From a candidate division KSB1 bacterium (GTDB taxonomy: Bacteria; Zhuqueibacterota; JdFR-76; DREG01), in contig JADFJB010000187.1 in the NCBI GenBank assembly GCA_022566355.1, positions 1 to 5,700 on the forward strand: DNA of 5,700 nucleotides. The letters are read 5' to 3'. The notes under the pieces are model-generated. The model was not told the DNA's origin. It ran no database searches and was given only the letters and a program-made list of their open reading frames with translations. Of this stretch, positions 1-5,447 are shown piece by piece. How positions within the stretch are numbered: position 1 is the first letter of the stretch; the number at the start of each line of letters is the position of its first letter. The position numbers were made by a program, and so were the translations under genes.

Positions 1-129
1 TGATTGTACTTTTTTAAAATCATACTTATTATCTGAATTTTATCAAAATAACTAATACCACATGTTAAAAAAAGTATGCATATTTATAATGAGCCACAAA
101 TAACTTGTTAGGTGATAAGATTTCTCCCC

Positions 130-160
130 GCGGAGTTTATCCGCAGCCGAAAGCCTCGGT
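130..160 (+). other. GC-rich island with two adjacent small hairpins
   Basis: Two stem-loops sit side by side in an otherwise AT-rich gap: GCGGA (130-134) pairs with TCCGC (140-144) around a GTTTA loop, and GCCGA (146-150) pairs with TCGGT (156-160, one G-T pair) around AAGCC. The stems are only 5 bp. The order does not match a riboswitch class that I recognise. It could be a small structured leader element, or a remnant of inserted or coding sequence with different composition; one frame (93-180) is open with a protein-like composition but has no ATG. Confidence 0.35.
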
Positions 161-287
161 CGAAACGATTATATTATAATTAATAATTATCTTATATAAT
201 ATTTACGTTATGTCAAACTCTCGTAATTGTAATGATTTAACAAGCTCGATGGTTTATTAGAACGCTTACGATTAAAGCGAGTACCCT

Positions 288-292
288 AGGGA
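288..292 (+). promoter_or_regulatory. Shine-Dalgarno-like AGGGA
   Basis: AGGGA ends 7 bases before the ATG at 300, which is ideal spacing for the mini-ORF, but 24 bases before the ATG of the TPR gene, which is too far to serve that start directly. No other purine-rich ribosome-binding motif lies just before 317. Confidence 0.45.
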
Positions 293-299
293 TTTAGCT

Positions 300-320
300 A
301 TGAGTGATTTTAGTCTATGA
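300..320 (+). CDS. Possible six-codon leader peptide overlapping the TPR gene start
   Basis: The reading is ATG-AGT-GAT-TTT-AGT-CTA-TGA (MSDFSL). Its TGA (318-320) overlaps the ATG (317-319) of the TPR gene in an ATGA arrangement, the classic geometry for translational coupling. It is preceded by AGGGA at good spacing and by a small hairpin (263-279), whereas the TPR start has no Shine-Dalgarno of its own. The peptide itself carries no recognisable attenuation signal such as a run of one amino acid. It could be fortuitous, since a six-codon ORF is easy to find by chance; the combination of spacing and overlap is what supports it. Confidence 0.35.
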   Translation: MSDFSL

Positions 321-1927
321 AAACATTTCTGATGAATCTTTTGATAACCTTCTTACTGATATCCGGTAATGTATCTGCTCAGTTAACGAAAATCGACAGC
401 AGTAAAAAGGTTATTGAGCCACCAAATTCTGGATTAGTAGCTATTCCGTTACCTCAGCTAGACCGAATGGATAAACCGGTAATAAAACAAATTGAGTCAT
501 TTCAGAAGTCCCTTATCGATTTGATTTCAAAAGGAGACATATTGGACGCCAGCCTGGCCGATGGCTATGGGAGATTAGGCCAACTATATCATGCTTATGA
601 TATTATAGAATCAGCCGAAAGTTGCTATCTGAATGCCAGCCGTTTAGTTCCTGAAGACTACCGGTGGATTTATCTTCTCGGTGTTCTTTATCAGAAATCA
701 GGGCAACTAACTAAATCTGTAGATTACTATAAAATTGTAAGAAAGATTCAACCAAACTATGTGGCAGCGGCATCTAATTTGGGCAATGTTTACATGCAAC
801 TGAACCTGTTGGAAGAAGCAAACAATGAATTTCAGGCAGCCCTGAAACTGGCACCGGACTTCCCATCTGCTTTTTACGGTTTGGGTATGGTTGCACTTCT
901 TAAGCAAAAATATTCGGAAGCCGTAAAACAATTTCATGCTGCACTGGAAAAAGTCCCGGCAGCTAATCGAATTCATTACTCTCTGGGGATGGCATATCGA
1001 GGATTGGGAGATTTACAGAACGCGCAAACACATTTAAACCAGCAAGGTCCTGTCGGAGTTCGTCCGATTGATCCATTGGTGGATGCGTTGCAGGAAATAG
1101 TCCAGGGAGAACGAGTTCACTTGATAAAAGGTCGGATGGCGCTAAGTGCTGGTAGATACAAAGAAGCAGTCATAGCATTCACTGAAGCAGTGAAAGCAAA
1201 ACCCAAAAGTGTACGCGGACATGTAAATCTAGGAGTCGCCTTGGCACGGATTGGCGACATAGAGGGAGCAATCGAGCAATTTCGTACTGTATTGCAATAC
1301 GATACCAAAAACCAGAATGCACGTTTCAACCTTGGATTGCAACTCAGCCAAAAAAAAGAATACTTTGAAGCGATCGATCAATTTCAATCTGTACTGAAAG
1401 CTAATCCGAAAGACCTCGAAACGATACGCGAATTGGTCAAAGCATTTGTAATAATAGGTCGTGAGGGTAAAGCTTTGGACCTTCTTCATAAAGCAAAGGA
1501 ATTTGCCCCGGATGATGAACCGATACTGCTCTCTTTATCCAAACTTTTGATTAAACATGGAAGATACAGAGAAGCGCGAGACTTATTGGATCACGCAAAC
1601 CGGCGCTTTCCGGATCGCGGACTCACAGCTCATGATCTTGCACGGCTTTTGGCTGTTTGCCCGGATACATCACTGCGTAACGGCAGGCGATCGGTTGATC
1701 TGGCAGTGCGAATTTACCAGGCTCAAAAATCTTCTACGCATGCTGAAACACTTGCTTTGGCACTAGCTGAAACGGGGCGTTGTGAAGAGGCTGCTTCTTT
1801 ACAAAAACAATTGATCACGATAGTTGAACAGACTAACAATATTGAATTGGCGAATCGTTTTAGGAATGACCTGGTTCTATACGAGAAGGGGAAACCTTGC
1901 AGACCTGCCATACAAGTAGTGAAGTGA
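317..1927 (+). CDS. Exported tetratricopeptide-repeat (TPR) protein
   Basis: This 536-residue protein is probably periplasmic. Residues 1-21 are a Sec signal peptide with a short basic start, a leucine-rich core and a VSA/Q cleavage site; there is no lipobox. Residues 35-80 form a proline-rich then helical lead-in. TPR units follow at about 82-113, 116-147, 150-181, 184-215 and 218-240, then a break containing a DPLVDAL segment (about 241-265), then units at about 266-297, 300-331, 334-365, 368-399 and 402-433. The consensus pattern (W/L-LG-Y, A-F, P at the unit end) is clear, for example around NLGNVY and NLGVALARIGD. The C-terminal part (438-528) has the LARLLAVCPD, RNG, ETLALALAETGRCEEA and LYEKGKPCR pattern that I know as the tail of many TPR proteins in Acidobacteria, Planctomycetes and related bacteria. 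TPR solenoids act as protein-binding scaffolds; no enzymatic domain is visible, and the partner is unknown. It is transcribed toward the minus-strand genes, so it is not in an operon with them. The ATG at 317 is chosen because it begins the signal peptide; it lacks its own Shine-Dalgarno. Confidence 0.93.
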   Translation: MKTFLMNLLITFLLISGNVSAQLTKIDSSKKVIEPPNSGLVAIPLPQLDRMDKPVIKQIESFQKSLIDLISKGDILDASLADGYGRLGQLYHAYDIIESAESCYLNASRLVPEDYRWIYLLGVLYQKSGQLTKSVDYYKIVRKIQPNYVAAASNLGNVYMQLNLLEEANNEFQAALKLAPDFPSAFYGLGMVALLKQKYSEAVKQFHAALEKVPAANRIHYSLGMAYRGLGDLQNAQTHLNQQGPVGVRPIDPLVDALQEIVQGERVHLIKGRMALSAGRYKEAVIAFTEAVKAKPKSVRGHVNLGVALARIGDIEGAIEQFRTVLQYDTKNQNARFNLGLQLSQKKEYFEAIDQFQSVLKANPKDLETIRELVKAFVIIGREGKALDLLHKAKEFAPDDEPILLSLSKLLIKHGRYREARDLLDHANRRFPDRGLTAHDLARLLAVCPDTSLRNGRRSVDLAVRIYQAQKSSTHAETLALALAETGRCEEAASLQKQLITIVEQTNNIELANRFRNDLVLYEKGKPCRPAIQVVK

Positions 1928-1932
1928 TTTTA

Positions 1933-1988
1933 GACAGGATAAACAGGATTATCAGGATAAAAATCCGGTTTATCTTGTTAATCCTGTC
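1933..1988. repeat. Imperfect inverted repeat built from 9-base units, between convergent genes
   Basis: The left arm (1933-1958) and right arm (1963-1988) are 26 bases each around an AAAA loop and pair at 21 of 26 positions. Each arm is itself a tandem array of about three 9-base units: ACAGGATAA, ACAGGATTA, TCAGGATAA on the left, and the complementary ATCCGGTTT, ATCTTGTTA, ATCCTGTCA on the right. It starts 5 bases after the TPR stop and lies about 30 bases from the end of the opposing gene. Similar ACAGGAT/ATCCTGT intergenic elements are, to my knowledge, dispersed in many environmental genomes. As RNA it would form a long hairpin on either strand, so it may mark transcript ends for both genes. 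Confidence 0.75.
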
Positions 1989-2008
1989 AAAAAAAGAAAA
2001 CTTTTCTT
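1933..2008. terminator. Candidate bidirectional transcription end between convergent genes
   Basis: The 26-bp imperfect hairpin (1933-1988) and a second perfect 7-bp AT palindrome (1994-2000 with 2002-2008) fill the 89-base gap between two converging genes. Neither hairpin is GC-rich with a clean U-tract directly behind it on either strand, so this is not a textbook intrinsic terminator. The call rests on position and the length of the stem. Confidence 0.3.
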
Positions 2009-2016
2009 AAAATCTT

Positions 2017-3252
2017 CTAATGCGCCATAACCAATACCAGTATTTTTCCTTTCCCCTTTTCCAGACCTTCCAAGGCCTTGCCTATGATCGTTCCGTCACA
2101 CGAATCTATTTCAAAACAACGCATGGCATAACCTGGTTTGCTTGATACAATCAGGAGATCCCCTACACGAATTGGGCCATTCTCTGTTGTGGCTTTTACA
2201 GGTACTCTCCCCATCAGGGCTAACATTGGTTGCATTGATTCTCTTGTTTTTGCACGATCCTTTAAACTTTGGTCTGCAGTTTCATTTTTTGCCACTGGCC
2301 TGTTTCCAAGCGTAAACCCCGGCTCTGATGTAATAATCCCGGCAACTAAATGGCTTTCACCGCGCGCTTTGCGATAAAACCCGGGTTTGGTTGGATCGAG
2401 TTCAACAACGTCGCCAGGTTCCACAGGTTCAGAAACCTTGATGTGTTCTGCAAGATCTGCACCAGATGGTATGAAAGATCCCTGGGCAAATACATTGCCT
2501 GTTGAACGTTCTACATGGAATACCAATCCCGATACAGCAACATTACCAATGGTTAATTCAACACCTAAATTGAAATTGTTCAAATTGAGAAAGGTTTGGC
2601 CATCCGTCGAGTACAAATGACCAGGAAAGTGACCGCTATCCATCGTTACGTCAGCGCCAATTGCTGGGCCGCTGCCCTCGCCGGGGGGAATACTGAATCC
2701 TTCACCCGGCGGCATTTTGATCACAAAAAATATATCATCCAGGTTGTCAACTGTAGTATTAGTCAAGATATCAAGAAAGCCCAGGTTAGGACCTCCGCTT
2801 ACGTTATTGAACACAACAATTGGATTATTTAAATCGGGATGCCCATTTTCATTAGCCTGGGTAACCAATACAAGGGGCCAAATAGTTTGAGAATCGTTGT
2901 TGAAAAAGCTAACCTGCGCAACTATATATGGCGCTTTTATTTCCCCTGGAATTTCATATCGAACAGCGAAATAATCATTCGACCCGCTTGGATTTGATAT
3001 TGTTAAAATACCTTCAATAGTACCATCATATTTTACTAAAACAACTTCCCCGGAATTTGATAGCGCAGATTTTCTTAATTGGATGCCTTTTGTTTTACTC
3101 AACTTGGTAAATATGAATTTTCGGGTCTGTAAATTCGTTGCAGTCGCTTTCTTTTTTTGGGAATTTAACTGGCTTTCCTGTAGGGCTTGAGAATCTGTGA
3201 TTAATAACAGGCAAAAAATAACAGAATAAAGAAACGTAGAAATTGATTTCAT
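2017..3252 (-). CDS. Secreted protein with shared C-terminal capping domain, paralog A
   Basis: This 411-residue exported protein is of unknown function. The ATG at 3252 is preferred over an in-frame TTG at 3273: the ATG gives a clean signal peptide (MKS then a hydrophobic core, SQA/L cleavage near residue 23) and AGGAG lies upstream of it at 3265-3269, whereas the TTG would add an acidic N-terminus. Residues about 24-85 are basic then beta-rich. About 90-225 looks like a beta-sandwich module of unknown type, with an IWPLVLV strand, a GGPNLGF turn, and a GPAIGAD plus YSTDGQTF pattern. From residue 242 to the end it carries the domain shared with the other minus-strand genes: GLVFHVERSTGNV, GADLAEH, VEPGDVVELDP, VAGIIT, then after a charged linker (about 320-342) LMGRVPVK, GDLL, KPGYAM, two cysteines five residues apart, and IIGKALEGL. 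The first shared half is roughly 60% identical to the 442-residue neighbour; the last 69 residues match it at about 39 positions and match the partial gene at the right edge at about 50. Related C-terminal domains occur in phage appendage-like proteins; assignment to Peptidase_G2 is an inference. Confidence 0.88.
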   Translation of the reverse strand: MKSISTFLYSVIFCLLLITDSQALQESQLNSQKKKATATNLQTRKFIFTKLSKTKGIQLRKSALSNSGEVVLVKYDGTIEGILTISNPSGSNDYFAVRYEIPGEIKAPYIVAQVSFFNNDSQTIWPLVLVTQANENGHPDLNNPIVVFNNVSGGPNLGFLDILTNTTVDNLDDIFFVIKMPPGEGFSIPPGEGSGPAIGADVTMDSGHFPGHLYSTDGQTFLNLNNFNLGVELTIGNVAVSGLVFHVERSTGNVFAQGSFIPSGADLAEHIKVSEPVEPGDVVELDPTKPGFYRKARGESHLVAGIITSEPGFTLGNRPVAKNETADQSLKDRAKTRESMQPMLALMGRVPVKATTENGPIRVGDLLIVSSKPGYAMRCFEIDSCDGTIIGKALEGLEKGKGKILVLVMAH

Positions 3253-3264
3253 TTGTTGATAAAG

Positions 3265-3269
3265 CTCCT
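3265..3269 (-). promoter_or_regulatory. Ribosome binding site deciding the start of paralog A
   Basis: AGGAG on the minus strand lies 12 bases upstream of the ATG at 3252. The spacing is somewhat long. The site falls inside the longer TTG-initiated reading (start at 3273), so it can only serve the ATG. A competing AGGA lies 3 bases before the TTG, which is too close for normal initiation. Confidence 0.55.
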
Positions 3270-3474
3270 GCAAAAATCCTATTTCAATATCTTTCTAATA
3301 AATATGAAAAGCTGCTTATTCACATTTCTATTTAAAGGATCGACTTAACCTTTGAAATCCACCATATCAATTTTGAAAAAAATTTATTACCCTCTATTGT
3401 TGCCTAATTTAAGGCGTCATCACTAAGACTAGTTAAACAATTCCTAATTATCATCCTAATATACAATGACATAC

Positions 3475-3502
3475 ATTATACTTAAGTTGTTGTCTAAGTC
3501 AT
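3475..3502 (-). promoter_or_regulatory. Candidate sigma-70 promoter for paralog A
   Basis: On the minus strand a perfect -10 TATAAT (3475-3480) is preceded at 16 bases by ATGACT (3497-3502), which matches 4 of 6 bases of TTGACA. Transcription would start near 3468, leaving an untranslated leader of about 215 bases before the ATG at 3252. In an AT-rich gap such a match can arise by chance. Confidence 0.3.
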
Positions 3503-3547
3503 TTTGTCATTAATAGTTATTCAGTTATTAAGTCAATGACCCGGGAT

Positions 3548-3590
3548 GCCAATAGCTAATAGCCAAACGCCAATAGCTCAATAGTTTTGC
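3548..3590. repeat. Short degenerate direct repeats of the AATAGC type
   Basis: GCCAATAGCT occurs at 3548-3557 and again at 3569-3578, a 21-base period, with partial copies between (AATAGCC 3558-3564) and after (AATAG 3580-3584). The block sits 30 bases beyond the stop of the 442-residue gene. Similar AATAGC-rich intergenic repeats are seen in various environmental bacteria. No transposon ends are associated. Confidence 0.55.
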
Positions 3591-3620
3591 AACTTTGCTC
3601 GCGTTATGAAATATAGCCGT

Positions 3621-4949
3621 TTAACGCAACATCACCTGAACCATGATCTTGCCTACACCTTCTTGCAAAGGTTCCATCGCCTTGCCAATGATTGCACCGA
3701 TACATTCCCGTGGTTCATCGCACTTCATCGCATAACCGGGGAAAGGTGAGCTCACCAAAAGATCGCCAATTTCAATATCACCAAACTTAGCCATTGCTTT
3801 TACCGGAACCCGGCCAGCCAATGCAACCGCCGGATGGTTATCGTATTTTTGCAGGTCAACGGAATTGCCGCCGAGAATTACACCGGGATCTGTCGTGATT
3901 ATTCCGGCAACTCTTGGGCTCTTGGCTTCCCGTGCTTTCCGAAATTGACCAGGATTTTCCGGATCAATTTCAATAACATCACCAGGTTCAACTGCTTCAG
4001 ATGTATTAACATATTCAGCCACATCAGCACCGCCTGGGTTGAAAGTGCCTTCGGCATAAACGTTGCCCGTTGCCCGTTCCACCCTGAAAACCAGACCCGT
4101 AGTGCCGGGGCCATCGTTGTAGGCTTCGATTATGTTAGTTCCGCTTGAACTGCGGAAAACGAGCCTCGCCGCTGGTTCTAATGTCCCAATACCCACATTG
4201 CCAGTAACAGGCAGAAAACCCATGACATCCAGGGCATTGGCCTGGTCCCTTATCTTAAACCCTCCATTCTGGGTCGCCTTAATTTTCCAGTCAGCGCCAC
4301 TAAGATCATCTATGAATTCAAATCCTGCACCACCGATACCTCCTTCATTTCGTACCAACATCCGTACTCCCACTGCATTCTTTCTTATCTCCAGTAATTG
4401 TGTAGGAGTGGTGGTTCCTATGCCGATCGCACCTTCGACCGTTAAGCCATCAGGACCAGCTATATTCACAGCTCCAGCATCCGCAGTAATCGTCCTGCCT
4501 GCACCGGAACCACCCCCGTCGTAAGCATCATCCAGATTATTGGCCGCGAGTATAGCAGCAGTTCCTCCCGAAGCTGTTTTACTGTTTACCGAAGCTGTGG
4601 AATTATCTCCTGTTGCATTAAGCTGTAATCGCGGTGACATCTCCTCATCATCACCAATTTTCATCCCCAGCCAATATTTCTTTTCCGAATCGAGATCAAG
4701 CGGATTAACACCACCAAGTGAAGCGGTAAACATGCCGTCTTTCAGGACAACAATTTGTTGTTCCGACCATAAAGGTGAATTAGCATCTGGAGAATCATAA
4801 ACATTAAATGTGATTGTTTTGTCCCCATCAAGTATAGGCACACCTTTGGAGTCAGTTGCAACTCCCTGGATAGTGATTGTTTTCTGGGCCCAGGCAGCCT
4901 GAGCAGAAAGCAGAAAAAATAATATCGATACAAAAATTAGCTTTTTCAT
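3621..4949 (-). CDS. Secreted modular fibre-like protein with shared C-terminal capping domain, paralog B
   Basis: This 442-residue exported protein has a typical signal peptide (lysine pair, hydrophobic core, AWA/Q cleavage after residue 21). AGGAG at 4957-4961 lies 7 bases before the ATG, so the start is firm. Residues 22-110 form an N-terminal domain with ITIQGVATDSKG, DGDKTITFNVYD, LWSEQQ, DGMFTASLGG, LDL, YWLGMKIGDD and MSPR landmarks; this pattern is widespread at the N-terminus of secreted proteins in environmental bacteria and looks like a beta-sandwich. Residues 111-170 are low-complexity, Ala/Gly/Asp-rich, including DDAYDGGGSGAGRTI. GIGTTTPTQLLEI (176-188) and GNVGIGTLEPAARLVF (250-265) are two copies of the GIGTxxPxxxL motif common in tail-fibre-like and surface proteins. 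From 285 to the end lies the C-terminal domain shared with paralog A and the partial gene: GLVFRVERATGNV, GADVAEY, VEPGDVIEIDP, VAGIIT, then ALAGRVPVK, GDLL, PFPGYAM, a CX5C pair (410, 416) and IIGKA. The role is probably structural or surface-associated; autoprocessing is possible but unproven. Confidence 0.92.
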   Translation of the reverse strand: MKKLIFVSILFFLLSAQAAWAQKTITIQGVATDSKGVPILDGDKTITFNVYDSPDANSPLWSEQQIVVLKDGMFTASLGGVNPLDLDSEKKYWLGMKIGDDEEMSPRLQLNATGDNSTASVNSKTASGGTAAILAANNLDDAYDGGGSGAGRTITADAGAVNIAGPDGLTVEGAIGIGTTTPTQLLEIRKNAVGVRMLVRNEGGIGGAGFEFIDDLSGADWKIKATQNGGFKIRDQANALDVMGFLPVTGNVGIGTLEPAARLVFRSSSGTNIIEAYNDGPGTTGLVFRVERATGNVYAEGTFNPGGADVAEYVNTSEAVEPGDVIEIDPENPGQFRKAREAKSPRVAGIITTDPGVILGGNSVDLQKYDNHPAVALAGRVPVKAMAKFGDIEIGDLLVSSPFPGYAMKCDEPRECIGAIIGKAMEPLQEGVGKIMVQVMLR

Positions 4950-5026
4950 GGTTCATCTCCTTTGTTAGAAATTCACAAAATGATGTTTTTTATTCTCAAA
5001 AAGTATCATTCAAAACCTATTGTTTA

Positions 5027-5047
5027 CCCATCCCTGCCCCTGCAACC
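5027..5047 (-). other. G-rich segment in the leader of paralog B
   Basis: Read on the minus strand this segment has G-runs of 2, 4, 3 and 3 separated by 5, 2 and 2 bases, in an otherwise AT-rich leader about 78 bases upstream of the ATG. The arrangement could fold into a two-layer G-quadruplex in the mRNA. With one run of only two G it does not satisfy the strict three-layer rule. Confidence 0.3.
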
Positions 5048-5089
5048 ACATGGATAATGAAATGATATCGCTAGGATTTTTTTGCATTT

Positions 5090-5118
5090 AATTTAACGAA
5101 TTGGTAGGTCAAAGTCAA
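5090..5118 (-). promoter_or_regulatory. Candidate sigma-70 promoter, proximal, for paralog B
   Basis: TTGACT (5113-5118, 5 of 6 consensus) is followed after 17 bases by TAAATT (5090-5095, 4 of 6). Transcription would start near 5083, giving a leader of about 134 bases. It is the closest plausible promoter to the gene. Confidence 0.4.
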
Positions 5119-5215
5119 CAGTTTTCTAAATTATTTCAACAAATTTTCGTTGGTCAATATTAGTATGGTTTCATGTTTGCTTAGTTATTCGAAAAATAAA
5201 GAAAGGTTAAAAAGC

Positions 5216-5243
5216 ATTATATCTCAATATGAAAACTCGCCAA
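5216..5243 (-). promoter_or_regulatory. Candidate sigma-70 promoter, middle
   Basis: A perfect TATAAT (5216-5221) is preceded at 16 bases by TTGGCG (5238-5243, 4 of 6 consensus). It points toward paralog B, about 260 bases upstream of its start. Confidence 0.35.
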
Positions 5244-5254
5244 GCAAAGTACTT

Positions 5255-5283
5255 GTAATACTATCCTGTGTTTATTGTGTCAA
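5255..5283 (-). promoter_or_regulatory. Candidate sigma-70 promoter, distal
   Basis: A perfect TTGACA (5278-5283) is followed at exactly 17 bases by TATTAC (5255-5260, 4 of 6 consensus). The -35 box overlaps the last codons of the gene fossil at 5280-5390. It points toward paralog B, about 300 bases upstream. Confidence 0.4.
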
Positions 5284-5390
5284 TAGTTGCATGCTACTCT
5301 CAATGTTTTTTTCTGAGCTATAGCAGCCTGGAATAAAATTAAAGAAAAAGCCAGAATACGCAAAATTGAAATTGTCTTATTATTCTACAT
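5280..5390 (-). pseudogene. Fossil N-terminus of a secreted-protein gene (signal peptide only)
   Basis: On the minus strand an AAGGA Shine-Dalgarno (5396-5400) lies 5 bases before ATG 5388-5390. The next codon is TAG, but the same frame then continues for 34 codons that read as a textbook signal peptide: a basic start (NNKTISILR), a hydrophobic core (ILAFSLILFQ), an AIA/Q cleavage site and QKKTLRVACNY, ended by TGA. This mirrors paralog B (AWA/Q then KTITIQGVATD), and a TGCAACT string occurs shortly after the cleavage site in both, so it may be a decayed copy of the start of a paralog. Nothing downstream continues a protein in any frame, so the body is gone or unrecognisable. A restart at the internal TTG would give a 27-residue secreted peptide, but no ribosome binding site precedes it. 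TAG is used as a normal stop by two neighbouring genes, so recoding is unlikely. Confidence 0.5.
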
Positions 5391-5395
5391 CGTTT

Positions 5396-5400
5396 TCCTT
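5396..5400 (-). promoter_or_regulatory. Ribosome binding site of the gene fossil
   Basis: AAGGA on the minus strand, inside a purine-rich run, lies 5 bases before the ATG at 5390. Its presence together with the following signal-peptide frame is the main reason to read this stretch as a former gene start. Confidence 0.45.
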
Positions 5401-5447
5401 TTTCTCTTTACTTTTTAGATAACAATAGATCATACAGCTTCATATTG

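Larger units (their letters stand above)
1..299. other. AT-rich leader region upstream of the TPR gene
   Basis: No convincing gene was found here. The sequence is strongly AT-rich except for a GC-rich island near 121-165. TATAAT hexamers occur at 175-180 and 195-200 on the plus strand, but neither has a recognisable -35 box at a normal distance, so no promoter is called. A 5-bp stem-loop (CGCTT 263-267, AAGCG 275-279) lies just before the Shine-Dalgarno-like AGGGA at 288-292. Any transcript of the downstream TPR gene starting in the AT-rich part would carry a leader of roughly 100 bases or more. Confidence 0.5.
3253..3620. other. Intergenic region between paralogs, AT-rich leader of paralog A
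   Basis: These 368 bases separate two minus-strand genes and contain no supportable ORF on either strand. They hold a promoter candidate (3475-3502), a small palindromic hairpin (GCCT 3402-3405 with AGGC 3412-3415), an AT-rich inverted repeat (TTAATA 3510-3515 with TATTAA 3526-3531) and short GCCAATAGCT direct repeats (3548-3578). No intrinsic terminator with a U-tract is visible after the upstream gene. Confidence 0.6.
4950..5279. other. Long AT-rich upstream region of paralog B
   Basis: No gene is supportable here. On the minus strand the stretch holds three promoter candidates (5255-5283, 5216-5243, 5090-5118), a G-rich leader segment (5027-5047) and the Shine-Dalgarno of paralog B. Between the first two promoters and the third there is room for a short untranslated RNA, but I see no strong hairpin plus U-tract to define one. 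Confidence 0.5.

Noticed and set aside
62-103. 13-residue ORF MLKKVCIFIMSHK
   Set aside because: It has no ribosome binding site, is too short to support and has no link to neighbouring genes.
121-165. Known riboswitch (for example a cyclic di-GMP type) in the GC-rich leader island
   Set aside because: Only two short hairpins are present and the conserved core sequences of the classes I know are absent.
241-265. Gap between TPR units as evidence of a damaged TPR protein
   Set aside because: The positions are residues of the 317-1927 product. The DPLVDAL insert fits a pattern I recall at this place in related TPR proteins, and the frame is intact, so it is likely a family feature.
2138-2832. 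Plus-strand ORFs of 77-79 codons inside the paralog A region
   Set aside because: These are antisense shadows of a gene with a signal peptide and a conserved domain.
3253-3273. N-terminal extension of paralog A starting at a TTG (adds MQELYQQ)
   Set aside because: The internal ATG at 3252 begins a normal signal peptide and has AGGAG upstream; the TTG has only an AGGA at 3 bases and would put an acidic residue in front of the signal.
3548-3590. CRISPR array
   Set aside because: The repeats are 10 bases, degenerate, with no uniform spacers and no cas genes nearby.
3834-4524. Overlapping plus-strand ORFs of 104 and 130 codons
   Set aside because: They lie opposite the clearly protein-like 442-residue gene, have unusual composition (serine/proline-rich antisense reading) and no ribosome binding site.
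5280-5390. TAG as a sense codon (recoded or suppressed amber) in the signal-peptide ORF
   Set aside because: Two neighbouring genes end in TAG at the expected place, and the ORF stops again after 34 codons, so decay is simpler.
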